DNA from: UBA7374 sp965660635
GTDB lineage: Bacteria; Verrucomicrobiota; Verrucomicrobiia; Opitutales; Coraliomargaritaceae
Assembly (NCBI GenBank): GCA_965660635.1
Contig: CBFIAS010000006.1
Coordinates: forward strand, 1 to 56,637
Reading direction: 5' to 3'
Length of the DNA: 56,637 nucleotides
Positions 7,236 to 14,384 of this stretch are shown piece by piece. Below the pieces are notes generated by a model that saw only the letters and a list, made by a program, of their open reading frames with translations, ran no database searches and had not been told where the DNA came from. Numbering within the stretch: position 1 is the stretch's first letter; the number at the start of each line of letters is the position of its first letter. The position numbers and the translations under genes are program-made.

Positions 7236-8509
7236 CCCTGGTCGCCGCAACTGAGAAACTCCTCAACCTTGTATTTGCGCAAGTTGCGGCGCATCCAGTC
7301 GAGCGCGGCATGCACCGCGCGGGTCTTCACGTCGAGGCGGCCACCGGTATAGCGGACGGTCTTGCTCCAGACGCCGACTGGAGAGTGGTATCCGAGGTGG
7401 ATTGTGCCCACCGGGTTGTCCTGGTTGCCCCCGCCCGGACCGGCGAATCCGGTGATACTCAGCCCGTGGTCGGCAGAGAGGCGCTCGGCCGCGCCGGAAG
7501 CCATGGCAATGGCACATTCCGCGCTGACCGCGCCGTGCTGGGCCAGGAGCGATTCGGGCACGCCGAGTTGGGCGACCTTGACGTCGTTGGTGTAACAGAC
7601 GATGCCCCCGACAAAGGACTTTGACGCACCCGGGATGTCGGTGAAGGCATCACTCAAAAGGCCGCCGGTGCAGGACTCGGCCACTGCCAGGGTGCGGTCG
7701 AGGGCACGCAACTCACGTTGCACGACTTCGGCCAGCGAGCAGTCGCCAAAACAGACAAAGTTGTCCTCCACCAACTCCCGCGCCTCGTGGGCGATGGCTT
7801 CCAGTGATCCGGCAGGCAATGAGCCGCCGCTGAAACGGACATCGACGATGCCATAATGCACGCAATAGGCGATCTGGAGCCCCTCATGACCATCCTGCAG
7901 CGGTTGCAGGCGTTCCTCCACAGCCGATTCGCCCAGTCCGCAGGTTCGCATCTGCAGGTAGGCGGGCTCGCTGGAGAGGAAGCCCTCGGACTGAAGCAGC
8001 GGAACCACCTGCTGCTCGAACATGGGACGCAGTTCCTGAGTGGGCCCGGGCAGGAGAATCAGCAGCTTGCCCCCGGCGCGATAGACCAGCCCCGGCGCGG
8101 TGCCCCGGTCGTTCCGCAGCACCGTGCCCTCCTTGAAGCAATAACACTGGCGGGAGTGGTGATCGGCCATGCGGTAGCCGAGCGCAGTAAACCGTGCGCG
8201 GATGGCCGCCTCGATAGCCGGGTCGAAAACCAGTTCCGCGCCGAGCGCCCCGGCAATCGTCTCGCGGGTCAGGTCGTCCGAGGTCGGCCCCAGCCCGCCC
8301 GTGGTCAGGACAAGGTCGGAACGTTCCCATGCCTCGCGGAAGGCGGTCTCGATCTCGTCCCGCTGGTCCGTGATGATGCGGGCCCGCTGGACCGACAGTC
8401 CGTACTTGGCCAACTCCCCGCCCAGATAAGTCAAATGCGCATTGTCGCGGATGCCGACGAGCAATTCGTCGCCGAAGTTGATGATTTCGACTGATTTTGT
8501 TTCCGGCAT
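7232..8509 (-). CDS. cinA: CinA family nicotinamide-nucleotide amidohydrolase
   Basis: The 425-residue protein has the two-domain CinA architecture. The N-terminal MoaB/MogA-like domain (about residues 5-170) includes SVEIINFGDELLVGIRDN and the motif LTTGGLGPTSDDLTRE. The C-terminal deamidase domain (about 260-415) includes AVAESCTGGLLSDAFTDIPG, the glycine-rich SITGFAGPGGG and PVGT. The family deamidates nicotinamide mononucleotide and hydrolyses ADP-ribose, recycling pyridine nucleotides; the old competence name is historical. The stop overlaps the remnant toxin gene by four bases on the opposite strand. The gene stands alone, with a 217-base upstream gap in which I see no promoter I would defend. 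Confidence 0.93.
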   Translation of the reverse strand: MPETKSVEIINFGDELLVGIRDNAHLTYLGGELAKYGLSVQRARIITDQRDEIETAFREAWERSDLVLTTGGLGPTSDDLTRETIAGALGAELVFDPAIEAAIRARFTALGYRMADHHSRQCYCFKEGTVLRNDRGTAPGLVYRAGGKLLILLPGPTQELRPMFEQQVVPLLQSEGFLSSEPAYLQMRTCGLGESAVEERLQPLQDGHEGLQIAYCVHYGIVDVRFSGGSLPAGSLEAIAHEARELVEDNFVCFGDCSLAEVVQRELRALDRTLAVAESCTGGLLSDAFTDIPGASKSFVGGIVCYTNDVKVAQLGVPESLLAQHGAVSAECAIAMASGAAERLSADHGLSITGFAGPGGGNQDNPVGTIHLGYHSPVGVWSKTVRYTGGRLDVKTRAVHAALDWMRRNLRKYKVEEFLSCGDQG

Positions 8510-8726
8510 GGTTTTTGAAAAGCTTGGCGCAGAGCCCCAGGAGATCTAGCAGAGCTGAAAGTGACAGAACACTCGAGCTAGCGGTTCAGCAAAGCGAAAC
8601 GCGCTAAAGAACGTCTCTCACTGCACCGAGGAGAATAGACACACTTCTAACCAATGAGCGAAGGCGGAAAGGTCAAGGGTCGGGACACTAAAGACGTTGC
8701 CGGCCCTACCGGGTAAGCTTACTTTT

Positions 8727-8945
8727 CTAGTTGCCGTTGACGGAAGAATCCTGAGAAATGCCTGTCATGGTAATCAGTGGAAGGATGTGAATTTTATCGT
8801 CCTCGGTCGAGACAATCACCGAGGTTCCTTTGCGCGTGAAGGATATAAAATCTCGATGCGGAATCACAAACTCTTTGCCGTCAGCCATGGAAATGACAAA
8901 CGGGTGATTCGATTCTATGCCACTGTGAATATTCTCTTTGGTCAT
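8727..8945 (-). CDS. small conserved hypothetical protein (72 residues)
   Basis: The sequence MTKENIHSGIESNHPFVISMADGKEFVIPHRDFISF, followed by strands VIVSTEDDKIHILPLITMTGI, fits a recurring family of 70-100-residue proteins in Verrucomicrobiota and Planctomycetota. Their pattern is 'PF.i.l.DG....v.hpd.......v.v......i..l.....i..', a small all-beta fold with no assigned function. It is alone on its strand between cinA and the vapBC locus. Base composition here (8510-9165) is lower in GC than in the neighbouring genes, and the region has several small remnants, so recent acquisition is possible. No motif suggests an enzymatic role. Confidence 0.6.
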   Translation of the reverse strand: MTKENIHSGIESNHPFVISMADGKEFVIPHRDFISFTRKGTSVIVSTEDDKIHILPLITMTGISQDSSVNGN

Positions 8946-9022
8946 CGGCTAACGAGAGACGAAAAAAGATCCGTCTAATTTTCAAGTTTTGACTCTGGAC
9001 GCGAGCTGTCCTCTGTAATGCT

Positions 9023-9070
9023 GTCAAAAGACTACTCCGAGTAACAGCCCACCCGCAAGGGATTTGTAAC
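9023..9070. repeat. left copy of an imperfect direct repeat flanking vapBC
   Basis: About 35 of 45 positions match 9870-9913 in the same orientation. Shared blocks include GACTACT, CGAG, CACCCGC and GATTT-TAAC. The two copies bracket the intact vapBC pair. See the right copy for the partner. Confidence 0.45.
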
Positions 9071-9165
9071 GCATGGCGGGTAATGCTTGTAACGTAACGA
9101 ACCCTCAAATCGCTATGGTATGAATAATTGAGCGGATCCCCTATTGCCCTATTCTTCGGAGGGGC

Positions 9166-9531
9166 TCACCCCGCCTGACTGGCGGATTGTAGTTTTTTTG
9201 AGATCGCATCCAGTCGTTTGTCCAAGGTCCAGAGCGGAGCTGTGCTCAGGATCGATGCAGCCAAAAGGTGCGCATCCACATAACCGATGCCCTTTCCATA
9301 GAGCTGGTTCTCTTCAATCAGGTGCGTCACTTCGTCATCGGAGGCATGAACACAGACCGGTAAGTCTTCGAGGAGACTTAGAAATTGCTTTCGCTTAGGG
9401 ATGTTGCCCAGACGCAGTTCCCCGATGATCATTGAATGAGTCAGCACTTCTCCCTCGTTGAGCCGGTCGCTCAGCAGAGGATCGCCTTCCCGCAAAAAGC
9501 CAACCCACACCGACGTATCCACCAATACCAT
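9166..9531 (-). CDS. vapC: VapC-type PIN-domain ribonuclease toxin
   Basis: The 121-residue protein is a complete PIN domain: MVLVDTSVWVGFLR carries the first catalytic aspartate (D5), THSMIIGELRLG the conserved glutamate near residue 38, GKGIGYVDAHLLAA the third acid (D85), and LWTLDKRLDAI the fourth (about D103). Such enzymes cleave tRNA or rRNA when freed from the antitoxin. The start ATG overlaps the vapB stop by one base (TAATG on the minus strand), so the pair is translationally coupled. All four acids are present, so the module looks intact, in contrast to the decayed copy at 6871-7235. Confidence 0.9.
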   Translation of the reverse strand: MVLVDTSVWVGFLREGDPLLSDRLNEGEVLTHSMIIGELRLGNIPKRKQFLSLLEDLPVCVHASDDEVTHLIEENQLYGKGIGYVDAHLLAASILSTAPLWTLDKRLDAISKKLQSASQAG

Positions 9532-9713
9532 TATCGACGGGGGATATCTTTGAGTTTTGGTGCACTACCCCCAAGAGAAGCCAGACGCCGGGCACTCTCT
9601 TTTTCGATCAGGCTGCGCAAGCCTTCGTGGAGCAACCGGGTCTTCTCCTTGATCCCAGTCAGCTTCGCGGCCTTTTCGAATAAAGCATCCTCCAAATTCA
9701 ATGTCGTTCTCAT
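9531..9713 (-). CDS. vapB: VapB-type antitoxin
   Basis: The 60-residue protein opens MRTTLNLEDALFEKAAKLTGIKEKT, a type II VapB ribbon-helix-helix: the strand RTTLNL is followed by two helices ending LLHEGLRSLIEKE. The C-terminal tail (SARRLASLGGSAPKLKDIPRR) ends in the short hydrophobic/basic 'APKLKDIPRR' typical of this subgroup, which wraps the toxin. It represses its own operon by binding a palindrome, and a 22-bp perfect palindrome overlaps its start codon here. Note that the N-terminal hexapeptide MRTTLN is identical to that of the decayed antitoxin at 6871. Confidence 0.88.
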   Translation of the reverse strand: MRTTLNLEDALFEKAAKLTGIKEKTRLLHEGLRSLIEKESARRLASLGGSAPKLKDIPRR

Positions 9714-9741
9714 GCATACATGTATGCATGAATGTGTGCAT
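9710..9741 (-). promoter_or_regulatory. vapBC operator: 22-bp palindrome plus offset half-site
   Basis: Bases 9710-9731 form a perfect 22-bp palindrome centred between 9720 and 9721, with arms TCATGCATACA and TGTATGCATGA. The half-site TGTATGCAT (9721-9729) is repeated as TGTGTGCAT at 9733-9741, 12 bases away. The palindrome covers the vapB ATG (9711-9713). An RHH antitoxin binding here could block both transcription and translation start. The site is directly visible; binding is inferred. Confidence 0.65.
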
Positions 9742-10040
9742 CCTTCAAGCCTTCCTTTCTATGAACGCGAAGAAGAACCGCCCGGCAGAGGCTGCTTTAA
9801 CAAAGGTATTCACAAGCAAATCACCAACCCTTGGCTGCTACAGCCCCTGATTTATTTATCACAACATCAGTCAAGACTACTTCGAGAAAGGCGCACCCGC
9901 GAGAGATTTTAACTATTCGGCGAGTGGTGGCACTTCACAGCTCAACCCCTCGAAACGCTTTGGCATCCGTTCCGGGAAAAGACGGAATACAGTTTGCCGC
10001 GGGGAGCATTCATTCTATTACAAAAAAGAAAACGTTCCCC
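9714..10040. other. 327-base gap between vapB and uvrC
   Basis: This divergent gap holds the vapBC operator, the right copy of the flanking direct repeat (9870-9913) and an A-rich stretch (ACAAAAAAGAAAACG) just before uvrC. A 29-codon frame at 9760-9849 (MNAKKNRPAEAALTKVF...) has no support. The longer in-frame start for uvrC at 9831 would read through the repeat and is not family-like. Confidence 0.6.
9870..9913. repeat. right copy of an imperfect direct repeat flanking vapBC
   Basis: It matches 9023-9070 in the same orientation with small gaps, in the pattern GTCAA/GACTACT/CGAG/AA/GC/CACCCGC/AG/GATTT/TAAC. It could be the footprint of a cassette insertion or two members of a dispersed intergenic repeat family. 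Confidence 0.45.
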
Positions 10041-11513
10041 ATGCCGGAGTCATCGAGTAGCCACCTGAAGGAAAAGGTGCGGCGGTTGCCGCACAGTCCA
10101 GGCGTGTACCTGATGAAGGACCGGCTGGGGCAGACGATCTACGTGGGCAAGGCGAAGGATTTGAAGAAGCGGGTATCGACGTATTTCCAGGCCTCGCGCA
10201 AACTGACCATTGCGCAGCCGAAGATCCGCGCGATGATCGATTTGATCGAAAACTTCGAGACGATTGATGTGAAGTCGGAGGCGGAGGCGCTCCTGCTGGA
10301 GGGGCAGTTGATCAAGAAGTACCGCCCCCGCTACAACACGGACTTCACCGACGACAAGCGCTTCCTGCTGGTGCGGGTCGACCCGAGGGAGCCGTTGCCC
10401 CGGTTCCGGCTGACCCGAAACCGGGTGGACAGCCGCTCGAGGCATTACGGGCCGTTTGCCCACTCCGGCGATCTGCGCAAAACTCTGGCGGAACTGCGGC
10501 GTAAATACGGGATCCTCCTGGGCGATGCCAAGCCGGAGCACTTGGGTGGCGAACGATGGCGGCTCTATGATGACGCCCGGCAGGAACTCTACGAACACGC
10601 CAACGAGGTCACCCAGGCCGAGTATCTGGAACGCGTTGATGCCGCCTGCGAATGCCTGGAAGGCAAGGCGCTGGAATGGCTGGCCGAGCTAAAGCAACAA
10701 ATGCAGCAGGCCGCGGAAAAACGTGACTACGAAAAAGCCGCCTCCTTGCGCGACCGGATCAACGCCCTTCAGCGCACGGCCCAGCGCACGCGCAAGTTTG
10801 AACGCAATCTGCTGGGAACGCACAACCAGAGCGAATCGGTCAAGCGCTTGCAGGCCCAACTCCAGTTGCCGGTCAAGCCCGTCCATATGGAGTGCTTTGA
10901 TATTTCGCACATATCCGGCAGTTTCTGCGTAGCCTCCATGGTCTGCTTTTCCCGTGGCCGGCCGGACCGGCAAAACTACCGGCGCTACAAGATCAAGTCC
11001 TTCGTCGGCAACGATGACTTCCGGGCGATGGAGGAAGTGGTCGGTCGGCGCTACCGGCGTCTGCACGAGGAAGGTCGTCCCTTCCCCGACCTGATCGTGA
11101 TCGACGGCGGGGCCGGCCAGGTCAATGCCGCGCTCAAAGCATTTCTCGGGCAAGGGCTGGAGCCGCCGGCTTTGATCGGATTGGCCAAGAAGAGAGAGAC
11201 GATTATTTTCAGCGATGGTCGCCCGCCGCTGAATTTATCATACCACGACCCGGCTCTGCGGATCCTTCAGCACATCCGCGACGAGGCCCACCAATTTGCC
11301 AACCGCTTCAATGCGGATCTGCGCAGCCAACGGCTGAAGGAATCGATCCTCGCCGACTTTTCCGGAATCGGCCCGGAGAAACGGGCGCGCCTGCTCGAGC
11401 ATTTCGGATCGATTGCCAAGCTACGTGCGGCCTCTGCGGAGCAGTTGACCGAGGTGGAGGGGATCGGGCCAAAGACCGCGACCCGCTTGGCCGAATTTTT
11501 ATCGGTGAATTAA
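10041..11513 (+). CDS. uvrC: UvrC-type excinuclease subunit, short form
   Basis: The 490-residue protein makes the dual incisions in nucleotide excision repair. Domains in order: GIY-YIG nuclease (residues about 12-90; PGVYLMKDRLGQTIYVGKAK), UVR motif (about 215-250; AAEKRDYEKAASLRDRI), RNase H-like nuclease (MECFDISHISGSF near 285, then VGNDDFRAMEEVVGRRY, LIVIDGGAGQVNAAL and the catalytic histidine in HIRDEAHQFANRF), and a C-terminal helix-hairpin-helix pair (FSGIGPEKRARLLEHFGS, VEGIGPKTATRL). It is about 110-120 residues shorter than E. coli UvrC, mainly between UVR and the RNase H-like domain. It also lacks the cysteine cluster that normally follows the GIY-YIG domain. The start at 10041 gives MPESSSSHLKEKVRRL. 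Confidence 0.93.
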   Translation: MPESSSSHLKEKVRRLPHSPGVYLMKDRLGQTIYVGKAKDLKKRVSTYFQASRKLTIAQPKIRAMIDLIENFETIDVKSEAEALLLEGQLIKKYRPRYNTDFTDDKRFLLVRVDPREPLPRFRLTRNRVDSRSRHYGPFAHSGDLRKTLAELRRKYGILLGDAKPEHLGGERWRLYDDARQELYEHANEVTQAEYLERVDAACECLEGKALEWLAELKQQMQQAAEKRDYEKAASLRDRINALQRTAQRTRKFERNLLGTHNQSESVKRLQAQLQLPVKPVHMECFDISHISGSFCVASMVCFSRGRPDRQNYRRYKIKSFVGNDDFRAMEEVVGRRYRRLHEEGRPFPDLIVIDGGAGQVNAALKAFLGQGLEPPALIGLAKKRETIIFSDGRPPLNLSYHDPALRILQHIRDEAHQFANRFNADLRSQRLKESILADFSGIGPEKRARLLEHFGSIAKLRAASAEQLTEVEGIGPKTATRLAEFLSVN

Positions 11514-11568
11514 TCCCTCTTCGCCTTGATTGTGGGATAGTGCCGAAGCTAGCCCGCATATTGCACCA

Positions 11569-11661
11569 GTTTATTGGTGTCGGTTTATTAGTTGATCTAT
11601 GTGAGTGACTTGCGGATTTTTGTGCAAAATCCGCAATGTAAGTAAAGTGACACCAACAAAC
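11569..11661. repeat. nested inverted repeat (13-bp outer, 11-bp inner)
   Basis: The outer arms GTTTATTGGTGTC (11569-11581) and GACACCAACAAAC (11649-11661) pair at 12 of 13 positions, the exception being a possible G-T pair. The inner arms TTGCGGATTTT (11610-11620) and AAAATCCGCAA (11626-11636) pair perfectly around a five-base loop. It may end the uvrC transcript or be a small mobile repeat; no T-tract follows. Confidence 0.6.
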
Positions 11662-11786
11662 TTTGAGTTTACAAGCGGCTCTGGCGTTGTTCCGAGCGCG
11701 TAACCCGCTCAGTTACGCACGTCAGTGCGCTCCTTCGCAGAACACGGCTCGCGCCTAGCCAGAGTCACTTCTGAATCTCATGCAAT

Positions 11787-11804
11787 AAACGGGCTAAGTA
11801 GCCC
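11787..11804 (-). terminator. hairpin terminator candidate for the pseudopilin gene
   Basis: On the minus strand the sequence reads GGGCT-ACTT-AGCCC followed by GTTTATT, about 20 bases past the pseudopilin stop. The stem is short (5 bp) but has a T-rich tail on the expected side. Confidence 0.4.
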
Positions 11805-11823
11805 AGACTCATTGACGGCAACC

Positions 11824-12192
11824 TCAGTAAGCGTAGTCCACCTCGTTGCCGTCCCCGTACTGCACTTGGATCGTGCCGCCGGCGCTCAGGATCTTCAAGG
11901 AACCGTAGTCTTCTCCGGCCACCGGCTTGAAATCCCCAAGCTCGCCGCTGGCCTCCAGTGTGGCAAAGTCTACCGAAGAAAGACCCCGTTCCTCCATATA
12001 GAGAAGCCCGGTCATGGCAATGGTATCGAGGTTTTCAATGATGGCACGCTCGCGGTACTTTTCGCGGACCTTGTCCATGGCCGGGTAAGCCATGGCCGCG
12101 AGCAAGGCGACAATGACGAGAACAGTGAGCGTCTCGACCAAGGTGAACGCGGCTCGCGCCGAAGTTCGAAAATCCGTAATTTTCTCGCTCAT
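11824..12192 (-). CDS. type IV pilin-like / pseudopilin protein
   Basis: The 122-residue protein has a class III prepilin signal: a basic leader (MSEKITDFRTSARAA), then the processing and methylation segment FTLVETLTVLVIVALLAAMA with glutamate at +5 and one membrane helix. Cleavage would fall after alanine rather than the usual glycine. The globular part (about residues 45-122) is small and ends GGTIQVQYGDGNEVDYAY; I recognise no subfamily. It would be exported and assembled by a type II secretion or type IV pilus machine. The assembly genes are 14-37 kb away in this window. Its neighbours upstream on the same strand are a 50-residue membrane protein and a SUMF1-like protein. Confidence 0.85.
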   Translation of the reverse strand: MSEKITDFRTSARAAFTLVETLTVLVIVALLAAMAYPAMDKVREKYRERAIIENLDTIAMTGLLYMEERGLSSVDFATLEASGELGDFKPVAGEDYGSLKILSAGGTIQVQYGDGNEVDYAY

Positions 12193-12282
12193 AACGTCCG
12201 TAAATATCTCTTGAGAAAGGCCCGTGGGACAAGCTCAAAATGCCCCCTCAAACCACCGGAAAGAGCTTTCGTCATACGCAGA

Positions 12283-12435
12283 TCAAAAGGCGCCGGCCAG
12301 CCAAGCCAGCAGCGGGGGCAGGACGATACCGAGCCACATGAAAAGAAGGATGATCTGGATCGCCCTCCGGGCCGGGGCGGGCAATTCACCGGCCGCACCG
12401 GCCTTACCTTCTTTGTTCTCTTTTTCTGGCGTCAT
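12283..12435 (-). CDS. 50-residue single-pass membrane protein
   Basis: On the minus strand a frame opens at ATG 12435 with a charged leader (MTPEKENKEGKAGAAGELPA) and continues into PARRAIQIILLFMWLGIVLPPLLAWLAGAF, one clear transmembrane helix at the C-terminus, ending with TGA at 12283. A small protein with a charged cytoplasmic start and a hydrophobic end is plausible, and it fills the otherwise empty 283-base gap between the SUMF1-like protein and the pseudopilin on the same strand. No family is recognised. A competing 69-residue frame (12189-12398) on the same strand is rich in Arg, Ser and Cys and looks like a shadow. Confidence 0.55.
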   Translation of the reverse strand: MTPEKENKEGKAGAAGELPAPARRAIQIILLFMWLGIVLPPLLAWLAGAF

Positions 12436-12475
12436 CAAACAAGTCTAGCCGGGGCGGAGATCGATCAACCGGCAG

Positions 12476-14233
12476 CTACTCCAGACGGGCGACGATCCGG
12501 AATCCAGTCATCCGGTTGCGCTCTCCGCGAGGCGTGTCCCGCACCGGTACCGTGAAGATCGCCTCCAGGCTGTCCTGGGCGTGGCCGCCGATATGCTTGG
12601 CGTCCTCGTCGTCGTAGCGGTCGGTCGATTCGAGCCACTCGCTGACATTCCCCAGCAGATCGAAGAACCCGTCCCCGAATGGCTTCTTGCCCGCCACGGC
12701 ATGAGCCTCGCCCCCGGAGTCCGAAGCACTCCAGCTGAAATCCTCCAGGACAAGGTAGCGCAAGCGTCCAAGCGAACCCCGGAACTCGTTCTCCGTTGGC
12801 AAACGTACCGGCTTGCCCATGATCCAGCCAAGCCGCTCACAAAAGGTCTTGGCCTCGCGCCAACTCACGGAATCGACAGGGTGGTCGTCGGCCTTCACCC
12901 GGCTCGGATTGGTTCCCATGACGATCGTGTACAAGCCCTGCGTGACCTCCGTGGCGAGCATCGACCAGCCCTCCGATTCAGGCACCGGCAGCATCCGCCG
13001 GTAGAGGTGCTCCTGGATAAACTCGATGTCGTTCTGGATGAGGTTCAAATAGCGGATCTTGACCTGGAGATTCGGGTCGTTCAGGGAGCTGCGCGGATAG
13101 GTTTCCTGCATCTGCATGATGTCCCGCCGCAGGCTGACGATCGTCCGGATCGCGTCGCGTATCTTCCGCTTTGCCAGAAGACCCTCCAAGCCATCGTGAT
13201 TGGCCTCGATCTCCAGACCCAGCTGGTAGCTTTGCGCAGTCTGGCTCTTCCGCTGGAAATGCACTACCTGGTCGGGCGAGGCATAGGGACTGTCGGGAAA
13301 CTCGTTATTCAATACCTTCTGCAAGCGGGCAGCCTCGTCAAAGTAATTGGCCGCTTCCAGATTCTCGCCCGCCATCTGGCGCTCGGCGGCAAGCTCACTG
13401 ATTTCCCGTATCCTCAGATGATCCTCTCCGGAGAGGATGCCAACCAGCTTTGTCTTGAGCGCCTCATAACGAGCCACATCTGCCTGCCGGGTCCCCCGGT
13501 GCTTGCGGTTCAGGGTCTCCTGCAATTCCATGGCCTTTTCCAGCGCTTTCTGCGCCCCGGCCCAGTCTTTTTGTTCAAAGCAAGCGTCCGCCGCCGCCTC
13601 CTGCTTCAAGCTCTCACGGTGAAGCGGCTCCGCCAACTGAAACTCCGCCTCGCGGCGCAAACGCGCAATCCGCGACGGATCGTGCGCATCGCTCAGGGGA
13701 AACTCCTCGTTGATCTCCTGCTGGATCCTCAGGGCCTCAAGATACAACTCATGGGCCTTGCCCATGTCCTCCATTCGAGCCAGCCGCGAGGCCTCTTTTT
13801 CCAGTGCCCGGCTCTGCTCCAGCTTCTCCTGCACCGCGAAATCCTGGTAACGCTTCTCCAGGGCTTCCAGCCGCTTGACCTCTTGCAGATCTGCATTGGG
13901 CAGGCCTTCCACGTATTCGCGCTGGGCTTCCACCGCCTCCTCCAGCAAGACCAGGTCCTCCCTGTTCGGCTGCCGGAGAACCAGGATCTCATCAAATTCC
14001 TCCTCTGCTTCAATACTGGCCTGCAAACGTTCATTGAGATGCCTGCGTTTATCCGCCTCACCCGGCTCGATCTCCTGGTCCGAGTAATCCCCCCCCCTCG
14101 GGCCCATTTCGCTGAGGAACCAGAATCCACCGATGAATCCAGCGGCCAGACTGACCAACAAGAATGCAAAGAGGATCTTCCGGAAGATCCGGCTAAAGGC
14201 GGAAGACCGGCGGCGGCGCGTTTTTCTAGCCAT
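12476..14233 (-). CDS. membrane-anchored protein with C-terminal SUMF1 (formylglycine-generating-enzyme-like) domain
   Basis: The 585-residue product has a very basic leader (MARKTRRRRSSAFSRIFRK) and one membrane helix (about 20-43, ILFAFLLVSLAAGFIGGFWFL). A long charged helical region (about 45-410) follows, rich in Glu, Lys, Ala and Leu with TPR-like repeats such as 'W.GAQKALEKAMELQETLN'. The C-terminal domain from about 420 has SUMF1 hallmarks: ATEVTQGLYTIVMGTNPS, HPVDSVSWREAKTFCERLGW, VRLPTENEFRGSL, DLLGNVSEWLES and MTGFRIV. The two active-site cysteines of true formylglycine-generating enzymes are not in the expected C-terminal stretch, so it is probably a binding domain rather than an enzyme. 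An ATG at 14245 would add four residues. Confidence 0.82.
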   Translation of the reverse strand: MARKTRRRRSSAFSRIFRKILFAFLLVSLAAGFIGGFWFLSEMGPRGGDYSDQEIEPGEADKRRHLNERLQASIEAEEEFDEILVLRQPNREDLVLLEEAVEAQREYVEGLPNADLQEVKRLEALEKRYQDFAVQEKLEQSRALEKEASRLARMEDMGKAHELYLEALRIQQEINEEFPLSDAHDPSRIARLRREAEFQLAEPLHRESLKQEAAADACFEQKDWAGAQKALEKAMELQETLNRKHRGTRQADVARYEALKTKLVGILSGEDHLRIREISELAAERQMAGENLEAANYFDEAARLQKVLNNEFPDSPYASPDQVVHFQRKSQTAQSYQLGLEIEANHDGLEGLLAKRKIRDAIRTIVSLRRDIMQMQETYPRSSLNDPNLQVKIRYLNLIQNDIEFIQEHLYRRMLPVPESEGWSMLATEVTQGLYTIVMGTNPSRVKADDHPVDSVSWREAKTFCERLGWIMGKPVRLPTENEFRGSLGRLRYLVLEDFSWSASDSGGEAHAVAGKKPFGDGFFDLLGNVSEWLESTDRYDDEDAKHIGGHAQDSLEAIFTVPVRDTPRGERNRMTGFRIVARLE

Positions 14234-14384
14234 GATTCCAAACAAAGATAACGGATTCCTAAAAAATTTCTAAAATGCCAAAGGCCGATGGTTCCGGCAA
14301 GGGAAAAGCATCCGTTCACGGACCCGCCTCAAGAGGATTTTCACACTCGACTTCAAAAGCTAAAGCCCGTTTCAAATAGAACGG

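Larger units (their letters stand above)
11514..11823. other. 310-base gap after uvrC, rich in inverted repeats
   Basis: No coding frame is convincing here. The gap contains a nested pair of inverted repeats (11569-11661), a 7-bp hairpin at 11698-11718 (GCGTAAC/GTTACGC), an outer CTCTGGC/GCCAGAG pair (11679-11685 with 11758-11764), and a small hairpin at 11791-11804 that probably ends the convergent pseudopilin transcript. The density of inverted repeats is unlike any other gap in the window. Confidence 0.7.

Noticed and set aside
9760..9849. 29-codon frame beginning MNAKKNRPAEAAL in the vapB-uvrC gap
   Set aside because: Too short, no ribosome-binding signal, not conserved in any family I know.
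12581..14251. 556-residue plus-strand frame opposite the SUMF1-like protein
   Set aside because: Leu/Gln-rich shadow with no domain; the minus-strand gene has clear motifs and a membrane anchor.
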